DNA of 62,015 bases from Bradyrhizobium sacchari (lineage in GTDB: Bacteria > Pseudomonadota > Alphaproteobacteria > Rhizobiales > Xanthobacteraceae): the NCBI RefSeq assembly GCF_002068095.1, contig NZ_LWIG01000013.1, forward strand, positions 310,652 to 372,666, written 5' to 3'. This document shows, piece after piece, positions 28,332 to 38,373 of this stretch (its first letter is position 1; each line of letters begins with the position of its first letter). The notes under the pieces are model-generated. The model searched no databases and was not told where the DNA came from. It was given only the letters and a program-made list of their open reading frames with translations. The position numbers were made by a program, and so were the translations under genes.

Positions 28332-29006
28332 GTGCGCCTGCTCGTTGTTGAGGACGACCCCGATCTCAATCGCCAGCTCACCAAAGCGCTGACGGACGCC
28401 GGCTATGTCGTCGACCGCGCCTTCGACGGGGAGGAGGGACACTATCTCGGCGACAACGAGCCTTACGACGCCGTCGTGCTCGACATCGGCCTGCCCAAGA
28501 AGGACGGCATCTCGGTGCTGGAGGCCTGGCGCCGCAACGGCCGCACCATGCCGGTCCTGATCCTGACCGCGCGCGACCGCTGGAGCGACAAGGTCCAGGG
28601 CTTCGACGCCGGTGCCGACGACTATGTCGCAAAGCCGTTCCATCTGGAGGAGGTGCTGGCCCGCATTCGCGCGCTGCTGCGTCGCTCCACCGGCCATGCC
28701 CAGAGTGAGCTGAGCTGCGGCCCTGTTACCCTCGATACCAGGACCGGCCGGGTCAGCGTGTCGGGCAATCCCGTCAAGATGACGTCGCACGAATATCGGC
28801 TTCTGGCCTACCTGATGCACCATTCCGGGCGCGTCGTCTCGCGTACCGAGCTGGTCGAGCATCTCTACGACCAGGATTTCGACCGCGACTCGAATACGAT
28901 CGAGGTGTTCGTCGGCCGCATCCGCAAGAAGCTCGACGTCGACATCATCCAGACCGTCCGCGGCCTCGGCTATCTCCTGACCCCGCCGCCCGCGCCCGGC
29001 GCCTGA
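28332..29006 (+). CDS. OmpR-family response regulator, PhoP-like
   Basis: This 224-residue protein starts at GTG 28332 (GGAGAG upstream). The receiver domain (1-115) shows the acidic pair in VVEDDPD, the phosphorylated Asp in AVVLDIGLPKKDG, Thr in LILTARD and Lys in YVAKPF. The winged-helix domain (about 128-218) ends with the wing VRGLGYLL. It is followed after 87 bases by its histidine kinase gene. Together they resemble PhoP/PhoQ-type systems of the Bradyrhizobiaceae; the signal is not known. Confidence 0.9.
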   Translation: MRLLVVEDDPDLNRQLTKALTDAGYVVDRAFDGEEGHYLGDNEPYDAVVLDIGLPKKDGISVLEAWRRNGRTMPVLILTARDRWSDKVQGFDAGADDYVAKPFHLEEVLARIRALLRRSTGHAQSELSCGPVTLDTRTGRVSVSGNPVKMTSHEYRLLAYLMHHSGRVVSRTELVEHLYDQDFDRDSNTIEVFVGRIRKKLDVDIIQTVRGLGYLLTPPPAPGA

Positions 29007-29093
29007 AGCGGCTTGACGGGAGGCTGAACAGGGCCCTTGGTCCGGTCATGACCTCCGACGCCCTGATCTCCTGCGCCCGCCGGGACCCTTCCG

Positions 29094-30470
29094 ATGGCTG
29101 CTAGCTCACTTGCCAATCGCCTGTTCCTGTCGGCGACCGCCTGGCTGGTGGTGATCCTGGCCATCACCGGCGTGGTGCTGTCGTCGGTCTACAAGAACGC
29201 CACCGAGCGCGCCTTCGACCGCCGGCTCAATCTTTATCTGCGCACCCTGATCGCCGAAGTCGCAACCCCGGACGAGCCACCGGACCGCCAGTTCCAGTCG
29301 CTCGGCGAACCGCTGTTCGAGCTGCCGCTGTCCGGCTGGTACTGGCAGATCACGCGCACCGACACCGAGAAGCCGGAGGTGCGCTCCTCGCGCTCGCTCT
29401 GGGACAAGAAGCTGCCGAAGCTGGAGGAGCAGGGCGCCGAGCTCACCGCCGCAGGCATCCGGCTCGGCTATGTCGACGGGCCCGAAGGGCAGAATTTGAG
29501 GATGGTGGAGCGGCCGGTCGATCTCGGCGCCGACGGCAAATACCTCGTCAGCGTCGCAGGCGACGACACCGAGATCTTCGACGAGACGCGGAGCTTCGAC
29601 TACTATCTCGGCGGCACTTTCACCGCGCTCGGCATCGTGCTGCTGCTGACCACCGTATTCCAGGTACGCTTTGGCCTTGCGCCGCTCAAGCGCATCTCGG
29701 AATCGATCGCCGACATCCGCTCGGGGCGAGCGGAACGGCTCGAGGGCGAATTCCCGGTCGAGATCGCGCCCTTGGCGCGCGAGACCAACGCGCTGATCGA
29801 CGCCAATCGCGAGATCGTCGAGCGCGCCCGCACCCATGTCGGCAATCTCGCCCACGCGATCAAGACGCCGCTCTCGGTGATCGTGAACGAGGCCAGCGCG
29901 CATGCGGCCGATCCGTTCGCGGAGAAGGTGATGGAGCAGGCGGACGTGATGCGCGACCAGGTCGCCCATCATCTGGAGCGTGCGCGCATCGCGGCGCGCG
30001 TCTCGGTCGTCGCGACCGTGACGGAGGTTGCCCCTGCCATCGAGGCGTTGCGGCGGACCATGGAGAAGATCCACCGTGACCGCGGCATCCTGGTCGAGGC
30101 CAAGGCCGATCCGTCGGCCAAATTCCGCGGCGAGCGGCAGGATCTGGAAGAGATGGTCGGCAATCTCGTCGACAATGCCTGCAAATGGGCTGCCTCCCGC
30201 GTCTTCATCGAGGTCCTGGTCGAGGCCCCGCACCAGGCGGGCGCGGGGCCGCGGCTGCGGATCATCGTCGACGACGACGGCCGCGGCCTGTCGGAGGCGG
30301 AACGTGCCCAGGTGTCCCGGCGTGGCCAGCGGCTCGACGAATCCAAGCCCGGCTCGGGGCTGGGGCTGTCGATCGTGACCGATCTTGCCGCCCTCTATGG
30401 CGGCAGCCTCTCGCTCAGCGGGGCGCCAATCGGGGGCTTGCGAGCCGAGCTGGTCCTCCCCGGAATATAA
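29094..30470 (+). CDS. membrane sensor histidine kinase, PhoQ-like
   Basis: The 458-residue protein has an N-terminal membrane helix (LSATAWLVVILAITGVVLSS), a periplasmic sensor of about 140 residues, and a second helix (YYLGGTFTALGIVLLLTTVF). A HAMP-like linker follows, then the phosphoacceptor His in NLAHAIKTPLSV and an ATPase domain with NLVDNACKWA, DDDGRGL and GSGLGLSIVTDLAALYGG. The HAIKTPL form of the H box is typical of PhoQ-like kinases. Its partner is the regulator encoded just upstream. Confidence 0.9.
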   Translation: MAASSLANRLFLSATAWLVVILAITGVVLSSVYKNATERAFDRRLNLYLRTLIAEVATPDEPPDRQFQSLGEPLFELPLSGWYWQITRTDTEKPEVRSSRSLWDKKLPKLEEQGAELTAAGIRLGYVDGPEGQNLRMVERPVDLGADGKYLVSVAGDDTEIFDETRSFDYYLGGTFTALGIVLLLTTVFQVRFGLAPLKRISESIADIRSGRAERLEGEFPVEIAPLARETNALIDANREIVERARTHVGNLAHAIKTPLSVIVNEASAHAADPFAEKVMEQADVMRDQVAHHLERARIAARVSVVATVTEVAPAIEALRRTMEKIHRDRGILVEAKADPSAKFRGERQDLEEMVGNLVDNACKWAASRVFIEVLVEAPHQAGAGPRLRIIVDDDGRGLSEAERAQVSRRGQRLDESKPGSGLGLSIVTDLAALYGGSLSLSGAPIGGLRAELVLPGI

Positions 30471-30631
30471 TCCTTTGTTCCAGAAAGGCTTTTCGGCTCG
30501 GGGACGGCCGATCCGAACGCAAACGGGGGCATTCGAGGCAACGTCCTCAACGGCTTCTTAAGGCGCAACCACCTATGATCGCGCCCGGACGCATCCCATG
30601 TCCGCCATTTTACCGTGCATTACCCGGGCGT

Positions 30632-32032
30632 ATGAGCCAGACATCGATCGAGCGGCTGAGGGAATATCTCGCGCAGCTCCCGCCGCAGTCGCAGGCGCTG
30701 CTGATGCGGGAGTTCGAGCGCGCGCTTGAGCGCGGCCAGGACACGGCCGTGGCAACCCTCGTGCTCGAGCAGCTGCGCATGATCGTGCGCAAGACCGAGG
30801 CCGATGAAGCCCCGCCGCCGCGGACCGACGACCTGTCGCGGCTTCTGTTCCAGGTGCTGGAACCATTCCTGGTCGAGGCAGGCGCCCCGATTCGGGTGGG
30901 CCAGATCCGGCGTTCCTCGCTTCAACCGATCTGGCAATGGCTCGGCCGGGACGGTGCCCCGGACAAGATGAACGAATTCGAGGCGGCGCTGGCGCGCATG
31001 CCGGCTGACGGTGCGGGGCAGGTCGAAGCTCTCGCCCAGAAGTTGCAGGCGGTCGCCGCGGAGGCGATCTTCGCCCTGACCGGTCCGGGTGGCGGCGACA
31101 AGTCGCGCGCGCTCGCCCGGGTCGGCCCGCCGAGCGTGATCGAGGATCTCTATTCGGTCGGGGCTGTGCTCCAGGTCCGGGAAGCCATCGCCACGCTGAA
31201 CGAGAAGCTGCCGCGCACCTTGCGCGCCTTCGGCGAGTCCCAGATCGCCTCGGTGACCTCGGCGCTCAACATTCCGGCTCTGCAGACGCCGCAGATGCTG
31301 CCCTTCGCGCTGTCGGTCGTCGTGCAGCGCATGACCGCGCCGTGGCAGATCATCCGCCTCGCCATCAAGATCGCAGCCTCCGACGATGAGATCCGTGTTG
31401 CGGCAACGCCCTATGGCGTCGCGGTCACCATCGCTCTGCACGATTTGTCCTGCGTGGCTGCGATCCTGCGCACGGATATCAAGCGTGGCCATTTCGACAA
31501 CGTCGCCGACAATCTCAAAGCGCTGCATGATGGCGTGCGCGGCTTGCGCACGGAACTCGATCTGCGCAACGATTCGGCGTGGGGCAAGCAGCTGACCTCG
31601 ATCCGCGCCGACATCTCCAATGCGCTGCAATCGGAGATCGACAGCGTTCCCGGCCGCGTGCGCCGCATCCTGCGCCAGCGGCCCGAGAAGGACATTCCGC
31701 CGGGGGCGCGCATCGACAGCACCGAGGTGGAGGAAACCGCGGCGCTGATCGATTTCGTCGCGACCTGCCGCAACTACGCCAGCGAGCTCGCGATCAACGA
31801 GGTGACGCTGCGCACCTATTCCGACCTGCAGCAATATGTCGAACGCTCGACCGAGCAGCTGGTGCAATCGCTGCGCGCTGCCGATCACAAAGTCCGCACC
31901 TATCGCCAGCAGCAGGTGCAGGCCGCGATCCGCTTCTGCCAAGTGCTGTTCGGCGATGATTATGCGTCGCTGATGAGTCGCGCCGCGGAGAACGCGGCGA
32001 CCGGCGAGCGCAAATCGTCGCGCGCAAGCTGA
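30632..32032 (+). CDS. conserved alphaproteobacterial protein of unknown function
   Basis: The likely start is ATG 30632 (MSQTSIERLREYLAQLP), giving 466 residues; ATG 30575 in the same frame is an alternative, and neither has a convincing ribosome site. The protein is soluble, helical and rich in Leu, Ala and Arg, with no signal peptide or membrane span. It has a coiled-coil-like region towards the C terminus (SDLQQYVERSTEQLVQSLRA). I do not recognise a named domain. It lies between the two-component pair and the cytochrome c maturation genes. Confidence 0.7.
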   Translation: MSQTSIERLREYLAQLPPQSQALLMREFERALERGQDTAVATLVLEQLRMIVRKTEADEAPPPRTDDLSRLLFQVLEPFLVEAGAPIRVGQIRRSSLQPIWQWLGRDGAPDKMNEFEAALARMPADGAGQVEALAQKLQAVAAEAIFALTGPGGGDKSRALARVGPPSVIEDLYSVGAVLQVREAIATLNEKLPRTLRAFGESQIASVTSALNIPALQTPQMLPFALSVVVQRMTAPWQIIRLAIKIAASDDEIRVAATPYGVAVTIALHDLSCVAAILRTDIKRGHFDNVADNLKALHDGVRGLRTELDLRNDSAWGKQLTSIRADISNALQSEIDSVPGRVRRILRQRPEKDIPPGARIDSTEVEETAALIDFVATCRNYASELAINEVTLRTYSDLQQYVERSTEQLVQSLRAADHKVRTYRQQQVQAAIRFCQVLFGDDYASLMSRAAENAATGERKSSRAS

Positions 32033-32131
32033 TCCAAGCGCATATCTTCGCAATCACAATTTATAGTTGACGCTGGCGATGGCGGCCCGTACGGTCTCAA
32101 TGCAGGTCCGGGGAATTTCTATTTGTGGCGC

Positions 32132-32401
32132 ATGAAATCCGTTATCAGCTCCATCGAGATCGAGAACCGCGTCATTGTCGCCAAATATCAAAGGCTGATG
32201 GTCGGGGCGAAGGTCGTGCTCGTCGAGAAGGCGAGCGGCCGGCAACTGCCTGAGACGGCGACCCGGGTTGCTTCTCCGGTTCCGGTCGGAGCGGTGCGCA
32301 TCAGGCTGCCGGATGCGATTCCGCCGGGAACGTACTTCCTGAAGGCCTTCAACGGTCACGGCGAGGACGCCGCTCGGAGCGCCGACTTCGAGATCGGCTA
32401 A
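32132..32401 (+). CDS. small beta-rich protein of unknown function
   Basis: The 89-residue product (start ATG 32132) alternates hydrophobic and charged residues (NRVIVAKYQRLMVGAKVVLVEK, PVGAVRIRLPDAIPPGTYFLKAF), as expected for a small beta-sandwich domain. No signal peptide is evident. The family is not recognised. It has no close partner; a palindrome and the ccm operon follow. Confidence 0.5.
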   Translation: MKSVISSIEIENRVIVAKYQRLMVGAKVVLVEKASGRQLPETATRVASPVPVGAVRIRLPDAIPPGTYFLKAFNGHGEDAARSADFEIG

Positions 32402-32446
32402 GCCGTTGGGATCTTGATCGTTTCAGGACAGCGCGCGGTCGCGCCG

Positions 32447-32464
32447 AATTGACAATTGTCAATT
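32447..32464. promoter_or_regulatory. 18-base perfect palindrome upstream of ccmI
   Basis: AATTGACAATTGTCAATT reads the same on both strands and lies 69 bases before the ccmI start, in an otherwise GC-rich gap. MarR-family regulators use palindromes of this form, so it is a candidate operator for the cytochrome c maturation operon. The binding protein is unknown. Confidence 0.5.
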
Positions 32465-32533
32465 GCCGCACCGTCCGGCCGTGGTGTAAAGCCACCTATG
32501 GGCGCGGGTGGCGCGCTGCCGGAAGCTTGCCAG

Positions 32534-33652
32534 ATGACGTTATGGTTCGTGTTCGCGCTGATGACGGTCGCGGCGATCTTCGCCGTGCTCTTGCCGCTCG
32601 GCCGCAGCGGACGCACGCGCGACCAGGGCAGTGAGGTCGCGGTCTACAAGGACCAGCTGGCGGAGATCGAGCGCGATCTTGCCACGGGGCTGATCGCGGC
32701 CCCCGAAGCCGAGGCGGCCCGTGTCGAGATCAGCCGCAGGCTGCTCGCCGCGAGCGAATCTTCGTCGGAGCTCGAGTCGGATCTCAGGCCGAACCTCAAA
32801 TGGCGCCGCGCGGCCGCGGTGCTGGCGCTCGTCGGCCTGCCGATCGTCGCGATCGGCGTCTACATGCCGCTCGGCTCGCCCCAGCTCCAGGACTTTCCGC
32901 TGGCGCAGCGCGAGCGCGGCGCCGGGTCCGGCATGGCGCGGTCGCTCGAGAATCTCGTCGTGCAGGTCGAGCAGCATCTGGAAAAGAACCCGACCGACGG
33001 ACGCGGTTGGAACGTGCTCGCGCCGGTGCTGCAGCGGCTCGGCCGCTTCGACGATGCGGTGCGGGCCTATCGCAATTCGCTCACCTATAACGGCGAGAAC
33101 GCAGAGCGCCGGTCCGATCTCGGCGAGGCGATCTCGGCGGCCGCCGGCGGTGTGGTGACCGCAGAAGCCAAGATCGAGTTCGAGCGTGCGCATGCGCTCG
33201 ACGCCGACGATCCCAAGGCGAACTACTTCCTCGGGCTCGCGGCCGAGCAGGATGGCCGCAAGGACGATGCCGCCAATATCTGGCGCGCATTGCTGGCCAA
33301 GGCCCCGGCCGACGCACCGTGGCGGCCCCTGGTGCAATCCTCGCTGGCGCGGGTCGGCGGCGGCGGCACGATGCCGGCGCTGTCGGACGAGACCGTCGCG
33401 GCGTCCAAGGACATGGCCGAAGGCGATCGCAACGCCATGGTGCGCGGTATGGTCGAGCGTCTTGCGACGCGCTTGAAGCAGAATGGCGACGACGTCGAGG
33501 GCTGGCTGCGCCTGGTGCGCGCCTATCTCGTGATGGGCGACCGCGACAAGGCGATGGGCGCGTCGACCGACGCCCGTCAGGCGGTCGCCAAGGATGCCGA
33601 GCGGCTGCGCCTACTGAACGAAGGCCTCAAGACTCTCGGGCTCGACGGATGA
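32534..33652 (+). CDS. ccmI: cytochrome c maturation protein CcmI (CycH)
   Basis: The start at 32534, with GGAAG upstream, gives 372 residues beginning with a membrane helix ([22 protein letters not shown]). A cytoplasmic loop follows with the family pattern [21 protein letters not shown] second helix near residue 105 ([21 protein letters not shown]) leads to a periplasmic TPR-rich domain ([32 protein letters not shown] and later repeats). CcmI holds apocytochrome c and delivers it to the CcmF/H ligation complex. It is the first gene of ccmI-ccmE-ccmF-ccmH, called cycHJKL in Bradyrhizobium. Confidence 0.95.
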   Translation: MTLWFVFALMTVAAIFAVLLPLGRSGRTRDQGSEVAVYKDQLAEIERDLATGLIAAPEAEAARVEISRRLLAASESSSELESDLRPNLKWRRAAAVLALVGLPIVAIGVYMPLGSPQLQDFPLAQRERGAGSGMARSLENLVVQVEQHLEKNPTDGRGWNVLAPVLQRLGRFDDAVRAYRNSLTYNGENAERRSDLGEAISAAAGGVVTAEAKIEFERAHALDADDPKANYFLGLAAEQDGRKDDAANIWRALLAKAPADAPWRPLVQSSLARVGGGGTMPALSDETVAASKDMAEGDRNAMVRGMVERLATRLKQNGDDVEGWLRLVRAYLVMGDRDKAMGASTDARQAVAKDAERLRLLNEGLKTLGLDG

Positions 33653-33689
33653 TGATTTCAGCGCGAGACGAGCGGAGAACGGATACGCC

Positions 33690-34232
33690 ATGACGCGCAA
33701 GCAGCGACGTATGACCATCATCGGCGGCTCGCTCGCCGTGCTCGCGCTCGCGGCCGCGCTGGTGCTCAATGCATTGCGCGATTCCATCGTGTTCTTCTCG
33801 ACCCCGACCATGGTTGCCGAGAAGCACGTCGCGCCCGGCAAGCGGTTTCGACTCGGCGGTCTGGTGCAGCCCGGCTCGCTCCAGCGCGGCGACAATCTCG
33901 CCGTGACTTTCGAGGTCGCCGACGGCAACGCCAAGCTTCCCGTCGCCTACAAGGGCATCCTGCCCGACCTGTTCCGCGAAGGGCAGGGCGTCGTCGCCGA
34001 AGGCGCGCTCGACGCCAATGGCGTGTTCAAGGCCGACACCGTGCTCGCCAAGCACGACGAGACCTACATGCCCAAGGACGTCGCCGATGCCCTGAAGAAG
34101 CAGGGACATTGGAAGGACGATTACGGCACCAAGCCTTCTGAAAACGACAAGCCTTCTGGTGGTGCCAAGCCTTCCGATGCAAAGCCCGCGGCGACGACCG
34201 CGCAGGGCAACCCGCAGGGAGCTGTGCGGTGA
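33690..34232 (+). CDS. ccmE: cytochrome c maturation haem chaperone CcmE (CycJ)
   Basis: The 180-residue protein has one N-terminal membrane anchor and a periplasmic OB-fold domain. The haem-binding histidine is H122 in [10 protein letters not shown], with Y126 at the position of the axial ligand. The C-terminal tail is flexible and Lys/Ser/Pro-rich. It carries haem covalently from CcmC to CcmF. The gene's stop overlaps the ccmF start by four bases (GTGA), indicating translational coupling. Confidence 0.96.
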   Translation: MTRKQRRMTIIGGSLAVLALAAALVLNALRDSIVFFSTPTMVAEKHVAPGKRFRLGGLVQPGSLQRGDNLAVTFEVADGNAKLPVAYKGILPDLFREGQGVVAEGALDANGVFKADTVLAKHDETYMPKDVADALKKQGHWKDDYGTKPSENDKPSGGAKPSDAKPAATTAQGNPQGAVR

Positions 34233-36211
34233 TCGCAGAAGCAGGACACTACGCGCTGGTACTGGCGCTTGGGCTGGCGCTGATCCAGTCCATCGTTCCG
34301 CTGATCGGCGCGCGCTTGCGCGACGATGCGCTGATGAACGTGGCGCGGTCCACGGCGCTGGCGCAGCTGCTGTTCGTCGGCGCCTCGTTCGTCGCGCTGG
34401 TGATGCTGCACGTCAATTCGGACTTCTCCGTCGCCAATGTTTACGAGAATTCCCACTCCATGAAGCCGCTGCTCTACAAGATCACCGGCGTGTGGGGAAA
34501 CCACGAAGGCTCGATGCTGCTGTGGGTGTCGATCCTGGCGCTGTTCGGCGGATTGGTCGCAGCGTTCGGCAATAACCTGCCGCTGTCGCTGCGCGCGCAT
34601 GTGCTCGCCGTGCAGGCCTGGATCGCGAGCGCCTTCTACCTCTTCATCCTGGTGACCTCGAATCCGTTCCTGCGCATCGCCAATCCGCCGATCGAGGGGC
34701 GCGATCTCAATCCGGTGCTTCAGGACATCGGCCTCGCCGTGCATCCGCCGATGCTCTATCTCGGCTATGTCGGCTTCTCGATCTCGTTCTCCTTCGCCAT
34801 CGCGGCGCTGATGGAGGGGCGGATCGACGCGGCCTGGGCGCGCTGGGTGCGGCCCTGGACGCTGGTCGCCTGGATCTTCCTGACGCTCGGCATCGCCATG
34901 GGCTCCTACTGGGCCTATTACGAGCTCGGCTGGGGCGGCTGGTGGTTCTGGGATCCGGTCGAGAACGCCTCGCTGATGCCGTGGCTCGCCGGCACCGCGC
35001 TGCTACACTCGGCGCTGGTGATGGAGAAGCGCAACGCCCTCAAGGTATGGACCATCCTGCTCTCGATCCTGAGCTTCTCGCTGTCGCTGCTCGGCACCTT
35101 CCTGGTTCGCTCGGGCGTCATCACCTCCGTGCACGCCTTCGCCACCGATCCGACCCGCGGCGTGTTCATCCTGCTGATCCTCTGCCTGTTCATCGGCGGC
35201 AGCCTGTCGCTTTTCGCGGGCCGCGCAACGTCGCTGAAGCAGGGCGGCCTGTTCGCGCCGATCTCGCGCGAGGGTGCGCTGGTGCTGAACAATTTGCTGC
35301 TCACGGTGGCCTGCGCGGTGGTGCTGTTCGGCACGCTCTATCCGCTGGCGATGGAGATGCTCGCCGACTTCAAGATGTCGGTCGGTGCGCCCTTCTACAA
35401 CCTCACCTTCGCGCCGCTGTTTGCCCTGTTGCTGCTCGCCGTGCCGTTCGGCCCGATGCTGGCTTGGAAGCGCGGCGACCTGCTCGGCGTCACCCAGCGT
35501 CTGCTCGCAGCCGGTATCGCTGGCCTCGTCGCCGTCGCCATTGCCTGGGGCTGGGCGAGCGGCGGAGCTACGCTGGCGCCGCTCGCGATCGGGCTTGGCG
35601 TCTTCGTCATCGCCGGCGCCGTCACCGACCTCGTCGAACGGACCGGTTTCGTTCGGCTGCCATTCGCAACGGTGCTGCACCGGGCGCGCGGCCTGCCGCG
35701 TTCGGCCTGGGGCACCGCGTTCGCGCATGCCGGCCTCGGCGTCGCGCTGATCGGCATCGTCTGCGAGACCACCTGGAACAGCGAATATATCGCGACCATG
35801 AAGCAGAACGAGGTTGCCCATATCGCCGGCTACGACGTGAAGCTCGACGGCCTGTTCCAGCGTCAGGGCCCGAACTACCGCGAGATGATCGCCGAGTTCA
35901 ACGTCAGCCGCGATGGCGAGGCGCTGAGCGTCATGACGCCATCCAAGCGCAGTTTTACGACGCGCGGCTCCTCGACCACCGAGGCTGCGCTGCTGACGCG
36001 CGGTGCGAGCCAGCTCTATATCTCGCTCGGCGATGCGACCGCCGAGGGCGCCATTGCCGTGCGCATCTATCACAAGCCGCTGGTGCTCCTGATCTGGTGG
36101 GGGCCGGTGCTGATGGCGCTCGGCGGCGTGCTGTCGCTGTCCGACCGACGCCTGCGGGTCGGCGCGCCGAAGCCGGCGCGCGCCAAGCAGCGCCTGCAGC
36201 CGGCGGAGTGA
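34229..36211 (+). CDS. ccmF: cytochrome c haem lyase subunit CcmF (CycK)
   Basis: This 660-residue, many-span membrane protein has the WWD haem-handling motif [19 protein letters not shown], the upstream [11 protein letters not shown] segment and conserved membrane histidines. It reduces and ligates haem to the CxxCH cysteines of apocytochrome c together with CcmH and CcmI. The length is normal for the family. It begins at GTG overlapping ccmE and ends six bases before ccmH. Confidence 0.96.
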   Translation: MIAEAGHYALVLALGLALIQSIVPLIGARLRDDALMNVARSTALAQLLFVGASFVALVMLHVNSDFSVANVYENSHSMKPLLYKITGVWGNHEGSMLLWVSILALFGGLVAAFGNNLPLSLRAHVLAVQAWIASAFYLFILVTSNPFLRIANPPIEGRDLNPVLQDIGLAVHPPMLYLGYVGFSISFSFAIAALMEGRIDAAWARWVRPWTLVAWIFLTLGIAMGSYWAYYELGWGGWWFWDPVENASLMPWLAGTALLHSALVMEKRNALKVWTILLSILSFSLSLLGTFLVRSGVITSVHAFATDPTRGVFILLILCLFIGGSLSLFAGRATSLKQGGLFAPISREGALVLNNLLLTVACAVVLFGTLYPLAMEMLADFKMSVGAPFYNLTFAPLFALLLLAVPFGPMLAWKRGDLLGVTQRLLAAGIAGLVAVAIAWGWASGGATLAPLAIGLGVFVIAGAVTDLVERTGFVRLPFATVLHRARGLPRSAWGTAFAHAGLGVALIGIVCETTWNSEYIATMKQNEVAHIAGYDVKLDGLFQRQGPNYREMIAEFNVSRDGEALSVMTPSKRSFTTRGSSTTEAALLTRGASQLYISLGDATAEGAIAVRIYHKPLVLLIWWGPVLMALGGVLSLSDRRLRVGAPKPARAKQRLQPAE

Positions 36212-36216
36212 CTTTG

Positions 36217-36699
36217 ATGCGCCGGATGATGGCTGCGTTCGTCGCGCTGATGCTGCTGGCATCGCCTGCGGCGTACGCCGTGCAGCCCGACGAGATCATG
36301 TCGGATCCCGCGAAGGAAGCACGTGCGCGCGACTTGTCGCGCGAGCTGCGCTGCATGGTCTGCCAGAACCAGTCGATCGACGATTCCGATGCGCCATTGG
36401 CGCGTGACCTGCGTCTCCTGGTGCGCGAGCGCATTGCGGCGGGCGACAGCAACGCGCAGGTGCTCGATTTCCTCGTCGCGCGCTACGGCGAGTTCGTGCT
36501 GCTGAAGCCACGTTTCGAGCGGCAAACCATCCTGTTGTGGCTGCTCGCGCCGCTGCTGCTGATCGGCGGCGGCCTGGCGCTGTGGCTGCAAATCCGCCGG
36601 CGCGCGCGAAGCGGTGCAGACGTACCGGCCCCGCCGCTGACGCCTGAGGAAGAAGCGCGGCTCGCGACCTTGATGTCGGACGATGCGAAGTCGTCCTGA
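36217..36699 (+). CDS. ccmH: cytochrome c maturation thiol-redox protein CcmH (CycL)
   Basis: The start at ATG 36217, five bases after the ccmF stop, gives 160 residues. The order is signal peptide (MRRMMAAFVALMLLASPAAYA), a helical periplasmic domain with the redox pair in LRCMVCQNQSI, and a C-terminal membrane helix (ILLWLLAPLLLIGGGLALWL) with a cytoplasmic tail. It keeps the apocytochrome cysteines reduced before haem ligation. It is the last gene of the ccm operon. Confidence 0.95.
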   Translation: MRRMMAAFVALMLLASPAAYAVQPDEIMSDPAKEARARDLSRELRCMVCQNQSIDDSDAPLARDLRLLVRERIAAGDSNAQVLDFLVARYGEFVLLKPRFERQTILLWLLAPLLLIGGGLALWLQIRRRARSGADVPAPPLTPEEEARLATLMSDDAKSS

Positions 36700-36805
36700 C
36701 CTACGTAATGATACTTAGCGTACCCGCAGCCACGCGCTTCATCCTCTATTGACCTTTGTCTGGAAGCTTGTCGCGAGATTCGATTCCAGCCTCTGAGTCC
36801 CCGAG

Positions 36806-38149
36806 ATGTTCGCGAACAGCAATCTGACGATCCGCTTCCTGGTCGGTGCCGTGGTCGCTGCATTATTGTTCCTGCTGGGCATCGGCGGCGGCACCGGCTT
36901 CGTCGCGGTGCTCTATCTCAACAACGAGATCACCAGCCTGTCGGCGAGTTTCGCCGCATTGAGCGGCCCGGCGCGTGACCATGCCATGCAGATCTACCAG
37001 CAGGCGCAGACCGCGTTCTCGTATTTCCTGATCGCCTGCGGCGTGATCGCAGTCGTCGCTGTCGCGATTTGCCTCACCACCTGGTTCGCCGTGCGCAACG
37101 GCATCCTCAATCCCCTGGCGGCGATCGTGCATGCCATGCGCGAGGTCGCCGACCAGAAGTTCGAGACACCTGTCCCGGGGCTCGGCGGCACCAACGAGAT
37201 CGGGCTGCTCGCCGGCGCGCTCGAGGTGTTCAAGACCAACGGGCTGGAGCGGCGGCGCCTCACCGAGCAGCAGTTGCGCGAGGCTCAGCACCAGGCCGAG
37301 CGGTCGAAATTCCTGGACGAACGGATCAGGCGCTTCAACGATCTCGTCGCCAGCGTGGTCGACAGCGTGGCCTCGTCGGCCGTGCATCTGAAGCGCAACG
37401 CCGAGACGTTGTCGCGGACCGCCAACGACACCAGCACCAAGGCCAATGCGGTCGCGAGCGGCGCGAGCCAGGCCAGCGCCGGCGTGCAGACGGTGGCGGG
37501 CTCCGCCGAGGAGATGACGAATTCGATCGGCACGATCAGCCGCCGTGTCACCGATGCGACCCAGCGCGCCGAGGGCGCCGCAAGCCAGGCCGAGAAGAGC
37601 CGCGACACCATCCACACGCTGTCGGATGCCGCCGACAAGATCGGCGAGGTCGTGCAGCTCGTGCAGGCCATCGCCTCGCAGACCAATCTGCTCGCGCTCA
37701 ACGCCACCATCGAGGCGGCGCGGGCTGGCGAAGCTGGCAAGGGCTTTGCCGTGGTGGCCTCCGAAGTGAAGAATCTGGCGCACCAGACCAGCAAGGCGAC
37801 GGAGGAGATCACCTCCCATGTCGCCAGCATCCAGGGCATCACCGCGGAGACCCGCGGCGCGATCGACGGCATCTCGAAGACGTTGTCGGAGATCTCCTCG
37901 ATCATGTCCGGCATCGAGGTCGACACCGCCCAGCAGCGCACCGCCACGCAGGACATCACCCGCAGTGCGCAGGACGCCGCGCAGGGAACGCTGGACGTCT
38001 CCAATCACATCGCCCAGATCACCTCGACGTCGGCAGAGACGGGGCGCATGGCGGCCGAGGCGCGGGATTCCGCCGTTGACCTGTCGCAGCAGGCAGAGTC
38101 GTTGAAGCGGGAAGTCGACGAGTTCATCGCCAGCGTCCGGGCTAGCTGA
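36806..38149 (+). CDS. methyl-accepting chemotaxis protein with minimal periplasmic region
   Basis: The protein has 447 residues. Two membrane helices (residues about 10-35 and 75-100) enclose only about 40 periplasmic residues, too few for a folded ligand-binding domain. A HAMP domain ([22 protein letters not shown]) is followed by a methyl-accepting signalling domain with the conserved hairpin tip [37 protein letters not shown]. It would signal through CheA/CheW encoded elsewhere. The short sensor suggests that it detects membrane or cytoplasmic cues, such as energy state, rather than a bound nutrient. Confidence 0.92.
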   Translation: MFANSNLTIRFLVGAVVAALLFLLGIGGGTGFVAVLYLNNEITSLSASFAALSGPARDHAMQIYQQAQTAFSYFLIACGVIAVVAVAICLTTWFAVRNGILNPLAAIVHAMREVADQKFETPVPGLGGTNEIGLLAGALEVFKTNGLERRRLTEQQLREAQHQAERSKFLDERIRRFNDLVASVVDSVASSAVHLKRNAETLSRTANDTSTKANAVASGASQASAGVQTVAGSAEEMTNSIGTISRRVTDATQRAEGAASQAEKSRDTIHTLSDAADKIGEVVQLVQAIASQTNLLALNATIEAARAGEAGKGFAVVASEVKNLAHQTSKATEEITSHVASIQGITAETRGAIDGISKTLSEISSIMSGIEVDTAQQRTATQDITRSAQDAAQGTLDVSNHIAQITSTSAETGRMAAEARDSAVDLSQQAESLKREVDEFIASVRAS

Positions 38150-38373
38150 GGGCAGGCCAAAACGTCGTTCCGCTGCCGGTCGCGGGAACTCGGCTAAGTT
38201 ACTGTAGGACCACGATTTTTTACGTGCGCTAAACTGCCGCAGCCGCGTCGCGCCATCATTACAAAAGTTTAACCCCGCCGCCAGCGCACGGTAAGGCGGC
38301 AGCCCCCATCTTCAGGTCCACAAGGTGCCGTCACCCGGCACCAAAAGGAATTCAAGGCCCTGGAGATCCCTGC

